Of a stretch of DNA of 57,697 nucleotides, positions 49,636 to 57,697 are shown piece by piece. Source of the DNA: Spirochaetales bacterium (lineage in GTDB: Bacteria; Spirochaetota; Spirochaetia; SZUA-6; RPPD01). The notes under the pieces were generated by a model. The model was not told the DNA's origin. It saw only the letters and a program-made list of their open reading frames with translations, and did no database searches. A program made the translations under genes and the position numbers. The DNA lies in NCBI GenBank assembly GCA_016934415.1, contig JAFGSW010000038.1:1-57697 (forward strand), given 5' to 3'. Within the stretch, counting starts at the first letter, position 1; each line of letters opens with the position of its first letter.

Positions 49636-51942
49636 CTACTTCGCGTGATCTCTCAAGGTCGAAACCGGCACGACGTCGTAACCCAGCCTGAAGAGCGCAT
49701 TGATGAGGATGTCGATGTACTGGTGGAGATAATCGTCCCGGTTGTTGGAGTCCGAGCCGAGCTCGACGGGGATGATAGAGCCGGGTTTTTTCTCGGCCAG
49801 GATTCTCTCCACCAGCTCGGAGGCGGGGCGGTAGCTGCCGGCGCTCGCCGCGGTGTCCGACTTGCCGACCCAGTCGAGGGAGTCGACGTCGCGGCCCACG
49901 TAGGCGTAGTTCATCTGCCGCGAGGCCTCGACGATCGAGGAGCTCGTGAAGTAGTAGGGCGCGTGCCAGAGCAGGGCGAGCTCCCCGCCCGTGGCCTTGA
50001 AGTACTCATCCTCGTTCCGCGCCAGGCCCTTCTTGATGAACTCGGTATCCACCGTGAAGCGCGCGTCGGTCATGTTGAAGTACGTGTAGAAGAGCGAGGC
50101 CGTCTCGTGGCCGGCCGCCGCGATCTCCCGGCAGGCGTCCGGGTAGCGGCGGATGAAGTCGCCGTTGAGAAAGAAGGTGGCCCGAACGCCGTACTCCTTA
50201 AGCGCGGCGAGAATCCGGGGCAGGCCCGCGGCCGAGGAGACGCAGTTGAAGACGATCGACACCTCACGCCGCCTAATGCGGGAGCCGTGATTGAAGTAGA
50301 CGGGATCGATCTCTTCCTCCTTGGCCGGGAATTGCTCGTACTCGTAGGTCTTGTATTCAAAGAGCGGCGCGGTGGAGAGGCCCTTCAGATCGCGCAGCAT
50401 GAGCATGTTCCGGTAGCTCGAGCGCTCGACGTCCTGGACGTACGCCCGGTAATCGGCGCCGGCCGTCGCCGCCTCGCCCACGCTGTACGCCTGGGCGGGC
50501 GTCCAAGCCGGGCCGGAAACGTCGGAGGCGTAGGCCTTGTCCCCCACGCCCGTCATAATCCGCTTCCCGTCCGTCGTGAAGCCGCTCGCGCCGGCGCGCG
50601 ATAGGGCCAGGAGGGTGAACGCCCCGGTGCCGAGGTCGCGCAGCTGGATCGTGTCGGCGCCGGCAACCACGACCTCGGTCGCCGATTTCCACAGGGCGTG
50701 GAGCGGCCGAACGAAGGGAATGTCCGCCGTCTTCCGCCAGCCCGCGTAATCGAGCACCTCCACCCTGTCCGGCTTGACAAGCAGGATCTTGGATTCGTCG
50801 GCGGACAACACCAGATCGCTTACGTTTGCGTCTGCCGTCTGCGAAAACCCGCTCACCCGGCCGGATTGCGGCACGCTCAGCCGGAACACGTAGCTCGTCG
50901 CGGCGCCCTGCCGGACGCCCTCGGCGAGCAGGGTGATCGTGTCGCCGGCCGACCAGATCACCTTCGTGAGCGCCACGCTCCGCGGGAGCGAAAGCTGAGG
51001 CAGCGATTGGACTGAATCCCGCGACGCCTCGTCGTTGCGCGCCAGGTGCATGAACAAGACGCTCTGCGACGCCTTGTCGAGCACGATCTTGCGGCCGTCG
51101 GGGGAAAGCCAGTAGCGGTCGACGTTCGGCTCGAAGGCGAGAGCGATCCTCCCCACCACGCTTCCGATCTGGACGGAGCCCGAGTACAGGCCGCGGGTGA
51201 AGAGCTCGGTGGAGTCGACCTTGAAGACGAGGCTCCCCGATATGAAATAGAGATTGCCGAAGGCGTCCCACTGCGCGCTCGACAGGAACCCGTCGGCGAT
51301 CTGCCGGTAGCTCTCGGAGATGACCCGGTTCTTTTGGAGGTGGTCGATCGAAAAATAATACAGCTTGAAGTCCTTGCCGTAGACGAAAGTGCGTGAATCG
51401 GGAGACCAGGTCACCGGCGGCGTTTTCAGGGAAAGCGGCACCCGCTCCGAAACCCGGATTTCCCTGTTGTCGGCGACGTCGTAGAGCATGAGCGTCCCAT
51501 GAACGCCCGATGTCGGCTTGTAGTAGACGAGGTAGCGGCCGTCGGGGGATGTCTTGGCCGGAGATATTTTCCCCTCCTCGATCTGGTATCCGTTCACGAA
51601 GGCCGGGAAGATCGAAAGAGCGGTAAATGTCTTGAGGTCGGCACCCGAGCGGAACACGCCGAAGCGGTTCCTGATCTGCAGAACGCCCGCGCCCGGCAGG
51701 AAGGCGATCTCCTCCGGGAAAAAGGTGAACTGCGTCGTGGCTTTGGTCGTCATATCCGTGAGGAAGAGCGTCCGATACGTGCCGAAGCCCGGCGAGACGG
51801 TCTCCGCGTTGAAAAGGAGAGATCCGGCGGCGCCGGAGCCGGAAGGTCCCAACGTCGGGTCCGCGAATCGAATTTCACCGCGGACCGCGGGTACCGCCAG
51901 AAGAAATAAAAAAAGAACCGGGATCAGGCGCATTATCCGCAC
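49636..51942 (-). CDS. Secreted propeller plus polysaccharide-deacetylase-like (CE4/NodB) protein with altered active site
   Basis: 768 aa from the GTG at 51942, chosen for GAGGT six bases upstream. Signal peptide ends VPAVRG. Residues ~30-530 contain propeller-like repeats (TWSPDSRTFVYGK, YWLSPDGRKIVLDKASQSVL, LSADESKILLVKPDR). Residues ~550-765 are a NodB-type domain: ILAALKEYGVRATFFLNGDF, IRRYPDACREIAAAGHETAS, LLWHAPYYFTSSS. The usual motif-1 TFDDG reads VFNCV, losing both catalytic/metal Asp residues, and the HxxxH of motif 2 keeps only its first His. It may have lost deacetylase activity and act as a binding protein. Fold assignment is confident; loss of activity is inference. Confidence 0.85.
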   Translation of the reverse strand: MRIMRLIPVLFLFLLAVPAVRGEIRFADPTLGPSGSGAAGSLLFNAETVSPGFGTYRTLFLTDMTTKATTQFTFFPEEIAFLPGAGVLQIRNRFGVFRSGADLKTFTALSIFPAFVNGYQIEEGKISPAKTSPDGRYLVYYKPTSGVHGTLMLYDVADNREIRVSERVPLSLKTPPVTWSPDSRTFVYGKDFKLYYFSIDHLQKNRVISESYRQIADGFLSSAQWDAFGNLYFISGSLVFKVDSTELFTRGLYSGSVQIGSVVGRIALAFEPNVDRYWLSPDGRKIVLDKASQSVLFMHLARNDEASRDSVQSLPQLSLPRSVALTKVIWSAGDTITLLAEGVRQGAATSYVFRLSVPQSGRVSGFSQTADANVSDLVLSADESKILLVKPDRVEVLDYAGWRKTADIPFVRPLHALWKSATEVVVAGADTIQLRDLGTGAFTLLALSRAGASGFTTDGKRIMTGVGDKAYASDVSGPAWTPAQAYSVGEAATAGADYRAYVQDVERSSYRNMLMLRDLKGLSTAPLFEYKTYEYEQFPAKEEEIDPVYFNHGSRIRRREVSIVFNCVSSAAGLPRILAALKEYGVRATFFLNGDFIRRYPDACREIAAAGHETASLFYTYFNMTDARFTVDTEFIKKGLARNEDEYFKATGGELALLWHAPYYFTSSSIVEASRQMNYAYVGRDVDSLDWVGKSDTAASAGSYRPASELVERILAEKKPGSIIPVELGSDSNNRDDYLHQYIDILINALFRLGYDVVPVSTLRDHAK

Positions 51943-52099
51943 GGTATTACCTCATCGTCTTTATTTCGAATTGCCCCGAACATACACCGGAACCGGGCGA
52001 AGAGGAGGATGAATTCATCGGCGTTCCGCCCGGCCGGTGTCGGATAATTCAAATTTCGGCGCGAACTGTTGGATTTTCCAGTAAAAAAGAGGGGTCTTG

Positions 52100-52351
52100 T
52101 CACCGATGGTGAACGATAAAGGCGTCGAGCTCCTGGTCCATGAGACTGAGCCGTTTTTCGAGGCGGGCGAGGCGCTCGATATACGCCTGCCGAACGGCCT
52201 TGGCGCCTTTTTTCGGCGCGGGCTGAGATGACGGTTCCGCATCTCCGTCCCCGGCTTCCCCCTGTCGGTTGCGGGTCCCGCAAAACGGGCAGTATCGGTA
52301 GTGTTTCTGGAAGAGGTTGCCGCATTCCCTGCAAAATCCAAGAGCGCTCAT
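52100..52351 (-). CDS. Zinc-ribbon protein
   Basis: 83 aa from the ATG at 52351. FCRECGNLFQKHYRYCPFCG is a four-Cys zinc ribbon (CxxC...CxxC). A Pro/Ala/Lys linker follows, then a helical charged tail (AYIERLARLEKRLSLMDQEL) predicted to form a coiled coil. No enzyme domain. I preferred this start over upstream in-frame ATGs because the promoter would place the transcript start right at it. Divergent from the mscS-type gene. Confidence 0.7.
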   Translation of the reverse strand: MSALGFCRECGNLFQKHYRYCPFCGTRNRQGEAGDGDAEPSSQPAPKKGAKAVRQAYIERLARLEKRLSLMDQELDAFIVHHR

Positions 52352-52358
52352 CAACATA

Positions 52359-52387
52359 ATTATAGGCGCCCCTTCCCCCACTTTCAA
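52359..52387 (-). promoter_or_regulatory. Promoter giving a leaderless mRNA for the zinc-ribbon gene
   Basis: TTGAAA (52387-52382), exactly 17 bases, TATAAT (52364-52359), then seven bases to ATG 52351. Overlaps the upstream region of the divergent MscS gene. Confidence 0.65.
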
Positions 52388-52404
52388 GAAAAATAAGCCT
52401 CTTT

Positions 52405-52410
52405 TATAAA
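52405..52410 (+). promoter_or_regulatory. Possible -10 box of the MscS-family gene
   Basis: TATAAA eight bases before ATG 52419; the 17-base-upstream hexamer TTTCAA is a poor -35 and coincides with the complement of the divergent promoter's -35. It suggests back-to-back promoters with a shared -35 zone. Confidence 0.4.
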
Positions 52411-52418
52411 TACGAGTC

Positions 52419-53588
52419 ATGGCACCGTTTCCGCGGGCCGAAAATCACGGTATGAAGGAATTGTTCGACACGATCAACGCTTTCACCGTGACGCTTGGCG
52501 GCCTCCAGTTTAAACCGGCGGATATGGCCCTGCGTCTCGTCCTGCCCGTTATCGGCGCCTACGTCCTCTACCGCGTGCTGTTTTTTTTCCTCAAGCGTTT
52601 CCTGAAGAGAACCCTGAAGCTCCGGGCGGAGACCGCGGCTAAAGCCTCGCGAGTAATCCGCTGGACCCTGCGCATCCTGGTCTGGTGCGGCTGGATCGTC
52701 AACATTGCCTGGTATTTCGGCGCCGAAATCCCGAGCTTCCTGGGTGCGCTGTGGGGAGGGTTGACGACGCCCGTTATCAACTCCGGCGCCACTCAGATCT
52801 CAATCATCACCATCATTCTCGTCATTCCGGTCATCGCCCTCTCCTGGTGGGGAACGGGACGCCTTATGCGGCTGGTCGACTCGCGCCTGCTCTCGCGGAC
52901 CTCGCTGGATCCGGCCCTGCGGTTTTCCGTCTTCAGCCTCGCCCGTTACATCGTCCTCATCGTCGCCCTGTTGCTGGGATTGACCGTCATCGGCATCAAC
53001 CTTTCCTCGGTGGCGGTGCTCCTCGGGGTGCTGGGCATCGGCGTCGGCTTCGGCCTGCAGAGTGTCGTGGCCAACTTCATCGCGGGGCTCGTCATCGTCT
53101 TCGAGCGCCCGGTCAAGGTCGGCGACCGGATCGTGGTGAACAACCTGGAAGGGGACGTGGTCCGGGTCAGGCTGCGTTCCACCCTCATCACGACCCTCAC
53201 CAACGAAACAATCATCGTCCCCAATTCGCAGCTCATCGACCACCACATCCACAACTATTCGTTCGATTCGGCGGAGATCGTCATTGTCAATTCGGTGAGC
53301 GTCGCCTACGGGACGGACCTGGAGCTGGTGAGACGGGTGCTCCTTGAAGCGGCGGCCGCCAACCCTTTCCTGTTCTCCGGCGGGGAGAACAAGGCGCGGG
53401 TGACGTCGTTCGGGGATTCGGGGATTACGGTGGAGCTCAGGACCTGGATTCGCGACGCGCATAACAAGCTGGATGCCATGGCCTGGACGAATCTGGCGAT
53501 CTGGAAGGCGTTCCGGGACAACGGCATCGTCATCCCCTTCCCGCAGGTCGACTTGCACGTCAAACCGGAGCCCGGCGCAAAAAAATAG
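52419..53588 (+). CDS. MscS-family mechanosensitive channel
   Basis: 389 aa. About five membrane segments; the pore-lining helix reads VAVLLGVLGIGVGFGLQSVV, with the Gly/Ala spacing of TM3 in MscS, followed by ANFIAGLVIVFERPVKVGDR and the beta domain (ITTLTNETIIVPNSQLID). The C-terminal alpha/beta vestibule domain ends VIPFPQVDLHVKPE. It should release solutes under membrane tension during hypoosmotic shock. ATG 52419 fits a near-leaderless start; an in-frame ATG at 52452 lies before the first hydrophobic segment and is an alternative. Confidence 0.93.
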   Translation: MAPFPRAENHGMKELFDTINAFTVTLGGLQFKPADMALRLVLPVIGAYVLYRVLFFFLKRFLKRTLKLRAETAAKASRVIRWTLRILVWCGWIVNIAWYFGAEIPSFLGALWGGLTTPVINSGATQISIITIILVIPVIALSWWGTGRLMRLVDSRLLSRTSLDPALRFSVFSLARYIVLIVALLLGLTVIGINLSSVAVLLGVLGIGVGFGLQSVVANFIAGLVIVFERPVKVGDRIVVNNLEGDVVRVRLRSTLITTLTNETIIVPNSQLIDHHIHNYSFDSAEIVIVNSVSVAYGTDLELVRRVLLEAAAANPFLFSGGENKARVTSFGDSGITVELRTWIRDAHNKLDAMAWTNLAIWKAFRDNGIVIPFPQVDLHVKPEPGAKK

Positions 53589-53670
53589 AACCGCCCGGGA
53601 GACGACCGCTCGCGGGGATTTCGATGACGGTGATGGAGAGTTTCTACTTCCGAGGAAAAAAACAAACTAG

Positions 53671-53867
53671 GGATGGACGCGGATAAACGCGGATAATGAT
53701 GGGAGGGGGGAAAAAAGAAGGGGACCAATTAATTTAAAAAAACATTACAATGTTCGCTTTCCAAAAATTGCTATCATTCATAAACTCAACATTTCCCCAG
53801 TTTTTGAATGTCTATTATCTTTTCTTACTCTTCTCCTTCATCCGCGTCCCATCCGCGCTATCCGTAG
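53671..53867. repeat. Inverted-arm repeat element of ATCCGYG words
   Basis: Left arm CTAGGGATGGACGCGGAT and following ACGCGGATAATG (from ~53668) is the inverse of right arm TTCATCCGCGTCCCATCCGC and GCTATCCGTAG (53837-53867). The AT-rich core between them holds no gene. Similar arms lie at 57369-57611. Confidence 0.7.
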
Positions 53868-53948
53868 TTTTTCTCCAACTCCGATCGGAACTTGAACGGC
53901 GCGGCGGCGGGGTGTATAGTGGTGTCCCGGGCAAAGGGGCGAGCGGAC

Positions 53949-54227
53949 ATGGAAAAAGAACTGCTTTTCATCACCGTCATTGGGGAGGACAGAAAGGGGA
54001 TCGTGGCCAAGATCTCCGATCTGCTCTACCGGTTCGACGTCAACATCGAGGATATCAGCCAGAAAATCATGGGCGCCTATTTCGTCATGACCATGCTGGT
54101 TGACATGAAGGACTCCCCCCGCCCGCTGGAGGAGCTGCGCGCCGGGCTGGAAAAAATCGGAACCGAGCTCGGCATGCAGATTCAGATTCAGCACGAGAAC
54201 ATCTTCAAGATGATGCACCGGATTTAG
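53949..54227 (+). CDS. ACT-domain protein (UPF0237 type)
   Basis: 92 aa from the ATG at 53949 (AAGGGGCGAG upstream). It reads LFITVIGEDRKGIVAKISDL, FDVNIEDISQKIMGAYFVMT and so on: a stand-alone ACT domain, which binds amino acids or other small effectors as a dimer. The pairing with a downstream PFL-family (UPF0210) gene is conserved in many bacteria, so a shared regulatory role is likely though not known in detail. Confidence 0.9.
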   Translation: MEKELLFITVIGEDRKGIVAKISDLLYRFDVNIEDISQKIMGAYFVMTMLVDMKDSPRPLEELRAGLEKIGTELGMQIQIQHENIFKMMHRI

Positions 54228-54314
54228 GGCGACTCTCGTAATAAAATAAAAAGATGCCGTACGCACGGCGTCCGCCGTCAGTCCATTCATGAGGGGCGCC
54301 CAAGGAGAAATGCC

Positions 54315-55673
54315 ATGTCATTCACGGTCGACGAAGTCTTTGAAACCGCGGGCATGATCCTGTACCACAACCTCAACATAAGGACCACCACCCTCGGCAT
54401 CAACCTCAAGGACTGCGTCGCCTCGGATTTCGACGCGTTCACGGGCAATGTCTATCATGCAATCCGCGACGACGCCGTGCGGCTGGTCGCCGAGGCGAAG
54501 AAGCTCGAGGTCAAGTACGGCATTCCCATCGTCAATAAGCGGATCGCCGTCACGCCGGTGAGCCTCGTCATGGAGACGCACGCCGCGGTCGACAGGTACG
54601 TCGCGCTGGCGAAAGTCCTCGATCGGGCGGCGCGCGACGCGGGCGTCGATTTCATCGGGGGATTCGGCGCGCTGGTGCAGAAGGGCATGACGAGGGCGGC
54701 CGAGGTCCTCATCGAAGCCCTGCCGGAGGTGTTCCGGGAAACGGAGCGGGTCTGCGGTTTCCTGAACGTGGGCACCAACACGGCCGGCATGAACCTGGAC
54801 GCCGTCAACCTCCTCGGCCCCATGCTCAAGAAGACCGCCGCCGCCACCCGGAACGCGGTCGGCTGCGCCAAGTTCGTCGCCTTCGTCAACGCGCCGGAGG
54901 ACAACCCCTTCATGGCCGGCGCCTTCCACGGCGTCGGCGAGCCCGACCGCTCTCTCAACATCGGCATCTCCGGGCCCGGCGTCGTACGCAGCGTGGTCGA
55001 GCAGAACACCGACTGCGATCTCACCGCGCTCTCGGAAGTCATCAAACGCACGGTTTTCAAGATCACCCGGGGCGGGGAATTGATCGGCCGTGAGCTGGCG
55101 AAGAACCTGGCGGTGCCGTTCGGCATCGTCGACATCTCGCTCGCCCCGACCACCGCCGAAGGCGACTCGATCGCCGACATCATCGAGGCCTTCGGCGTCG
55201 GGCCGGCGGGAACGCACGGCACCACCATGGCGGTGGCGCTCCTCATGGACGCGGTAAAGAAGGGCGGGGCCATGGCGAGCGGGAACATCGGCGGGTTGTC
55301 CGGAACCTTCATCCCGATAAGCGAGGACCGGGGCATGATCGAGGCGGTCAAGCGCGGCTCGCTTTCACTGGACAAGCTCGAGGCGCTCACCGCCGTCTGC
55401 TCGGTCGGTCTCGACATGTTCGCCGTGCCGGGCGACGTGCCGGAGGAGACGATCAACGCCATCATCGCGGACGAGCTCGCCATCGGCGTCATCAACAACA
55501 AGACCGCGGCCGTACGGATCATCCCCGTGCCCGGGAAGAAAGTTGGAGACTCCGTCGATTTCGGCGGGCTCCTGGGCGAGGCGCCCATCATGCGGGTGAA
55601 TCCCTTTCCCTCGGGCGCGTTCCTCAAGCGCGGCGGCAGGATGCCGGCGCCGATCACCAGCTTGCGGAATTGA
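54315..55673 (+). CDS. PFL-family (UPF0210) protein
   Basis: 452 aa, full family length. Conserved stretches: [92 protein letters not shown]. The family is distantly related in fold to pyruvate-formate-lyase proteins but lacks their glycyl-radical site; function unknown. It follows the ACT gene by 87 bases and is probably co-transcribed. Soluble, no signal peptide. Confidence 0.92.
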   Translation: MSFTVDEVFETAGMILYHNLNIRTTTLGINLKDCVASDFDAFTGNVYHAIRDDAVRLVAEAKKLEVKYGIPIVNKRIAVTPVSLVMETHAAVDRYVALAKVLDRAARDAGVDFIGGFGALVQKGMTRAAEVLIEALPEVFRETERVCGFLNVGTNTAGMNLDAVNLLGPMLKKTAAATRNAVGCAKFVAFVNAPEDNPFMAGAFHGVGEPDRSLNIGISGPGVVRSVVEQNTDCDLTALSEVIKRTVFKITRGGELIGRELAKNLAVPFGIVDISLAPTTAEGDSIADIIEAFGVGPAGTHGTTMAVALLMDAVKKGGAMASGNIGGLSGTFIPISEDRGMIEAVKRGSLSLDKLEALTAVCSVGLDMFAVPGDVPEETINAIIADELAIGVINNKTAAVRIIPVPGKKVGDSVDFGGLLGEAPIMRVNPFPSGAFLKRGGRMPAPITSLRN

Positions 55674-56163
55674 TGCATATACCTCCAATGTAAAAAGAAA
55701 ACCATTCTCCAAAAAATAACTCAACGCTTTTTTCAACTATTTGAAACCTCATCGGTCCCGGTGAGTAGAGAAAGGTTGGAAGAGAGAAATTCACATGTCG
55801 TCCGGCAAACATACTCGATCTTCCGCCCGACGCCGGCACGGTCGGCGCCCGGAACGGGAACGACGCCGCCGTTGACAAAACGAATGACGGCGATGTGAAA
55901 CGTAACATCGTAACTTCTGTAATCGCCGCAAAGTGCATCCTGTGACGTGGTGATTACAGCTGCTGCTGGAGCCGCCCGCGAAAAAGCGGGCGGCATTTTT
56001 TTCGGCCTGATTGACGTATATTTTCGCTCTCGACGGTGAACCTCCCAATCCGCTCCCGATTCACGGGGAATGGCGAATCGCTGCTGCTTCACGCCGCCCC
56101 GCATCCTATTCTTGAATCGAAAACCCGCTTGGACTATCATTGCCCGCACGGAGGAAGCGGAAA
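55674..56163. other. Gap with an orphan terminator
   Basis: About 490 bases without a start-codon-bearing gene. A plus-strand frame without start reads ILDLPPDAGTVGARNGNDAA and then DKTNDGDVKRNIVTSVIAAK, stopping at 55945, 26 bases before a terminator; it may be a decayed gene or a small RNA. Confidence 0.4.
55971..56001 (+). terminator. Rho-independent terminator
   Basis: GCCGCCCGC, loop GAAAAA, GCGGGCGGC, then ATTTTTTTC. Strong. It lies 300 bases after the PFL gene and 160 bases before the M24 gene. Confidence 0.9.
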
Positions 56164-57363
56164 ATGAAAAAACTCACCGGGCGTTTCTCCAAAGAGAGGT
56201 TCGAAAAACGAATCGCGCGCCTTGAGCGGGCGCTCCACGACCAGCCGGACGGCTTCGACACGGCCCTGATCGCGGGAAGGATCAACCAGTATTACCTGAC
56301 CGGCACGATGCAGGACGGAGTGTTCGTCCTCCGCTCCGACGGGAGCCGGCGGCTTTTCGTGCGCAAGAGCCTCGAGCGCGCCGGAATGGAATCCCCTCTC
56401 GACTGCATTGTCGGGATGGCGACGCACCGCGACATGCTCTCCGTCCTTCCCGAGGACCCGGGCCGGACGTTCGTCGACGCCGAGGTCCTGCCCCTGGCCA
56501 TGCTCGAGCGGATACGCAAGCATTTCAAACCGCGGGAGCTGCTGCCCCTGGACCGGATCCTCTCGGGCCTGCGCGCCGTGAAGGACCCGGATGAGATCGC
56601 GCTGATCGAGGAATCGGGCCTGAGGCACCGCGACCTTCTGGAGCGCGCCATCCCCTCCCTGCTCCGCGAGGGGATGAGCGAGGCCGATCTGTACGCCGAC
56701 GTCTATGCGGCCATGGTGAAAGGGGGCCACCACGGCCTCACCCGCTTCTCCATGTTCCAGGCGGAGATGGTCGTCGGCCAGATCGCCTTCGGGGAGAATT
56801 CCCTTTATCCCACCAACTTCGACGGGCCCGACGGCTCGCGCGGGCTCCATCCGGCCGCGCCCGTGCTCGGCAGCCGCGACCGGCTCCTGAAACGCGGCGA
56901 CATCGTGTTCGCCGACGTGGGGTACGGCTTTCTCGGCTACCACAGCGACAAGACGCAAGCGTATTGCTTCGGCGCCGAGCCCCCCGCGCGGGCGGCCGAG
57001 ATCCACGAAGCCTGTCGGGAAGTGCTGCGCACGTCCGTCGGTCTCATCAAACCGGGCGTACCCGCGGCCGAGGTCTACGACGGCGCCCTCTCCGGCCTGC
57101 CCGGCAGCCTCTCCAAACATTTTATGGGTTACGGCGATTCCGGCGTTAAGTTCCTGGGACACGGGATCGGCCTGCAGATAGACGAGCAGCCCGTGATAAT
57201 GGCATCCAACCGAACACCACTCGTGGAGGGAATGGTGATCGCCCTCGAGCCGAAGTGCGGCGTCGAGGGCATCGGCATGGTCGGCGTCGAAGAAAGCTAC
57301 GTGATCGAGGCTTCAGGCGCGCGCTGCGTCACCGGCGGCGACAAGCCGATCATGCGGGTGTGA
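56164..57363 (+). CDS. M24-family metallopeptidase (Xaa-Pro aminopeptidase-like)
   Basis: 399 aa from the ATG at 56164 (GGAGGAA seven bases upstream). An N-terminal creatinase-like domain (~1-150) is followed by the pita-bread domain with all five metal ligands recognisable: Asp in IVFADVGYGFLGYHSDKTQ (two, 11 residues apart), His in FLGHGIGLQIDEQP, Glu in IALEPKCG and Glu in GVEESYVIE. It should remove N-terminal residues before proline or act on a related peptide bond; substrate preference is not readable. Cytoplasmic. Confidence 0.92.
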   Translation: MKKLTGRFSKERFEKRIARLERALHDQPDGFDTALIAGRINQYYLTGTMQDGVFVLRSDGSRRLFVRKSLERAGMESPLDCIVGMATHRDMLSVLPEDPGRTFVDAEVLPLAMLERIRKHFKPRELLPLDRILSGLRAVKDPDEIALIEESGLRHRDLLERAIPSLLREGMSEADLYADVYAAMVKGGHHGLTRFSMFQAEMVVGQIAFGENSLYPTNFDGPDGSRGLHPAAPVLGSRDRLLKRGDIVFADVGYGFLGYHSDKTQAYCFGAEPPARAAEIHEACREVLRTSVGLIKPGVPAAEVYDGALSGLPGSLSKHFMGYGDSGVKFLGHGIGLQIDEQPVIMASNRTPLVEGMVIALEPKCGVEGIGMVGVEESYVIEASGARCVTGGDKPIMRV

Positions 57364-57368
57364 GGGGA

Positions 57369-57611
57369 ACACGGATGGGAACGGATAACACGGATGGAGA
57401 AAGAAGTATAAATTTCGAGGAGACGCGGATTTACGAGGCTGAGGGCAGGAGATAGGAAGAACAATGATGTTGGTTTTGTTAACTATAGAGTGCCCATTAC
57501 GCGAGCTATTAAAAAATAGTTATGCGTGCCATCCGCTTACACATGCGGGCATTGATAGCTTCTCTTCCTTTTTTTCTTCTCCTTATCCGTGTTATCCGTT
57601 CCCATCCGTGT
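57369..57611. repeat. Inverted-arm repeat element of ATCCGTG words (27-bp perfect arms)
   Basis: ACACGGATGGGAACGGATAA and the following CACGGAT (57369-57395) are perfectly inverted at 57585-57611 (ATCCGTGTTATCCGTTCCCA, then TCCGTGT). The ~190-base core, with AACTATAGAGTGCCC and an AT-rich centre, has no gene. The window ends 86 bases later. Confidence 0.8.
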
Positions 57612-57697
57612 CATCCGTCCGGGTAGAATCGGGCGGTTACCCGCCCGAAGCCCCCACAGACCCGTACGAGCCCAATTAAGGCATACGGTTCCTCAGA

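Noticed and set aside
1-57697. tRNA and rRNA genes
   Set aside because: I looked for GGTTCGAATCC-type T-arms and rRNA core words by eye and found none; a dedicated scan could still reveal a divergent tRNA.

Overview
The window is 57.7 kb of GC-rich bacterial DNA. It has dense, mostly short operons and an unusually large share of secreted or lipid-anchored proteins: at least nine have a signal peptide with a lipobox Cys. Outer-membrane-type proteins (an OmpA-family protein and a probable beta-barrel), WG-repeat, PD40-propeller, DUF3160 and NADase-type glycan-binding proteins, and bacterial aspS and mnmA, point to a diderm bacterium. A spirochaete-like lineage (Spirochaetota) is my best guess, but nothing here proves the phylum. 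No rRNA, tRNA or CRISPR array was found.

Layout. 1-13.5 kb: the end of a UbiA-like prenyltransferase, a B12-binding radical SAM enzyme, a TMTC-like membrane/TPR protein, a family-39 O-mannosyltransferase with carbohydrate-binding domains, and a series of surface lipoproteins (FGE-sulfatase-like, DUF1573/H-type lectin-like, WG repeat, PD40 propeller, clostripain-family protease). 13.6-17.2 kb: housekeeping genes aspS, a DUF2284 protein and mnmA. 17.6-29.6 kb: GH30 glycosidase, a second radical SAM enzyme, a DUF3160 lipoprotein translationally coupled to a Memo-family lipoprotein, an AraC-GyrI regulator, a Dph6-like ATPase, a CIA30-like lipoprotein and an ABC-F ATPase.

29.65-41.6 kb is an accessory island. 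It starts with an AT-rich XcyI/Cfr9I-like restriction-modification pair and a 26-unit, 21-bp minisatellite. A more ordinary stretch follows (two paralogous 125-aa proteins around a nucleoside phosphorylase and a DHFR-like reductase). Then comes an HU-type DNA-binding gene (DUF4469) preceded by five 23-bp palindromic repeats. After it, PIN, MazEF-like and Rhs toxin/immunity modules are separated by truncated copies of the 3' end of the HU-type gene. All toxin modules lie on the minus strand and the HU copies on the plus strand. This punctuated toxin-cassette arrangement is the most unusual thing in the window.

41.6-57.7 kb returns to envelope and metabolic genes: probable beta-barrel protein, DOMON and OmpA proteins, SGNH hydrolase, a nucleotidyltransferase-like protein with a 54-aa partner, a proS remnant, sugar-binding and propeller proteins, a polysaccharide-deacetylase-like protein lacking key residues, a zinc-ribbon protein divergent from MscS, ACT plus PFL-family (UPF0210), and an M24 aminopeptidase.

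Several dispersed palindromic repeats recur. One supplies the TAG stop codon of three unrelated genes. One places a promoter upstream of two lipoprotein genes. One is a long inverted repeat built from ATCCGTG-type words. Several promoters sit so close to the start codon that the mRNAs should be leaderless or nearly so. All functions are inferred from reading translations by eye; no database search was run.
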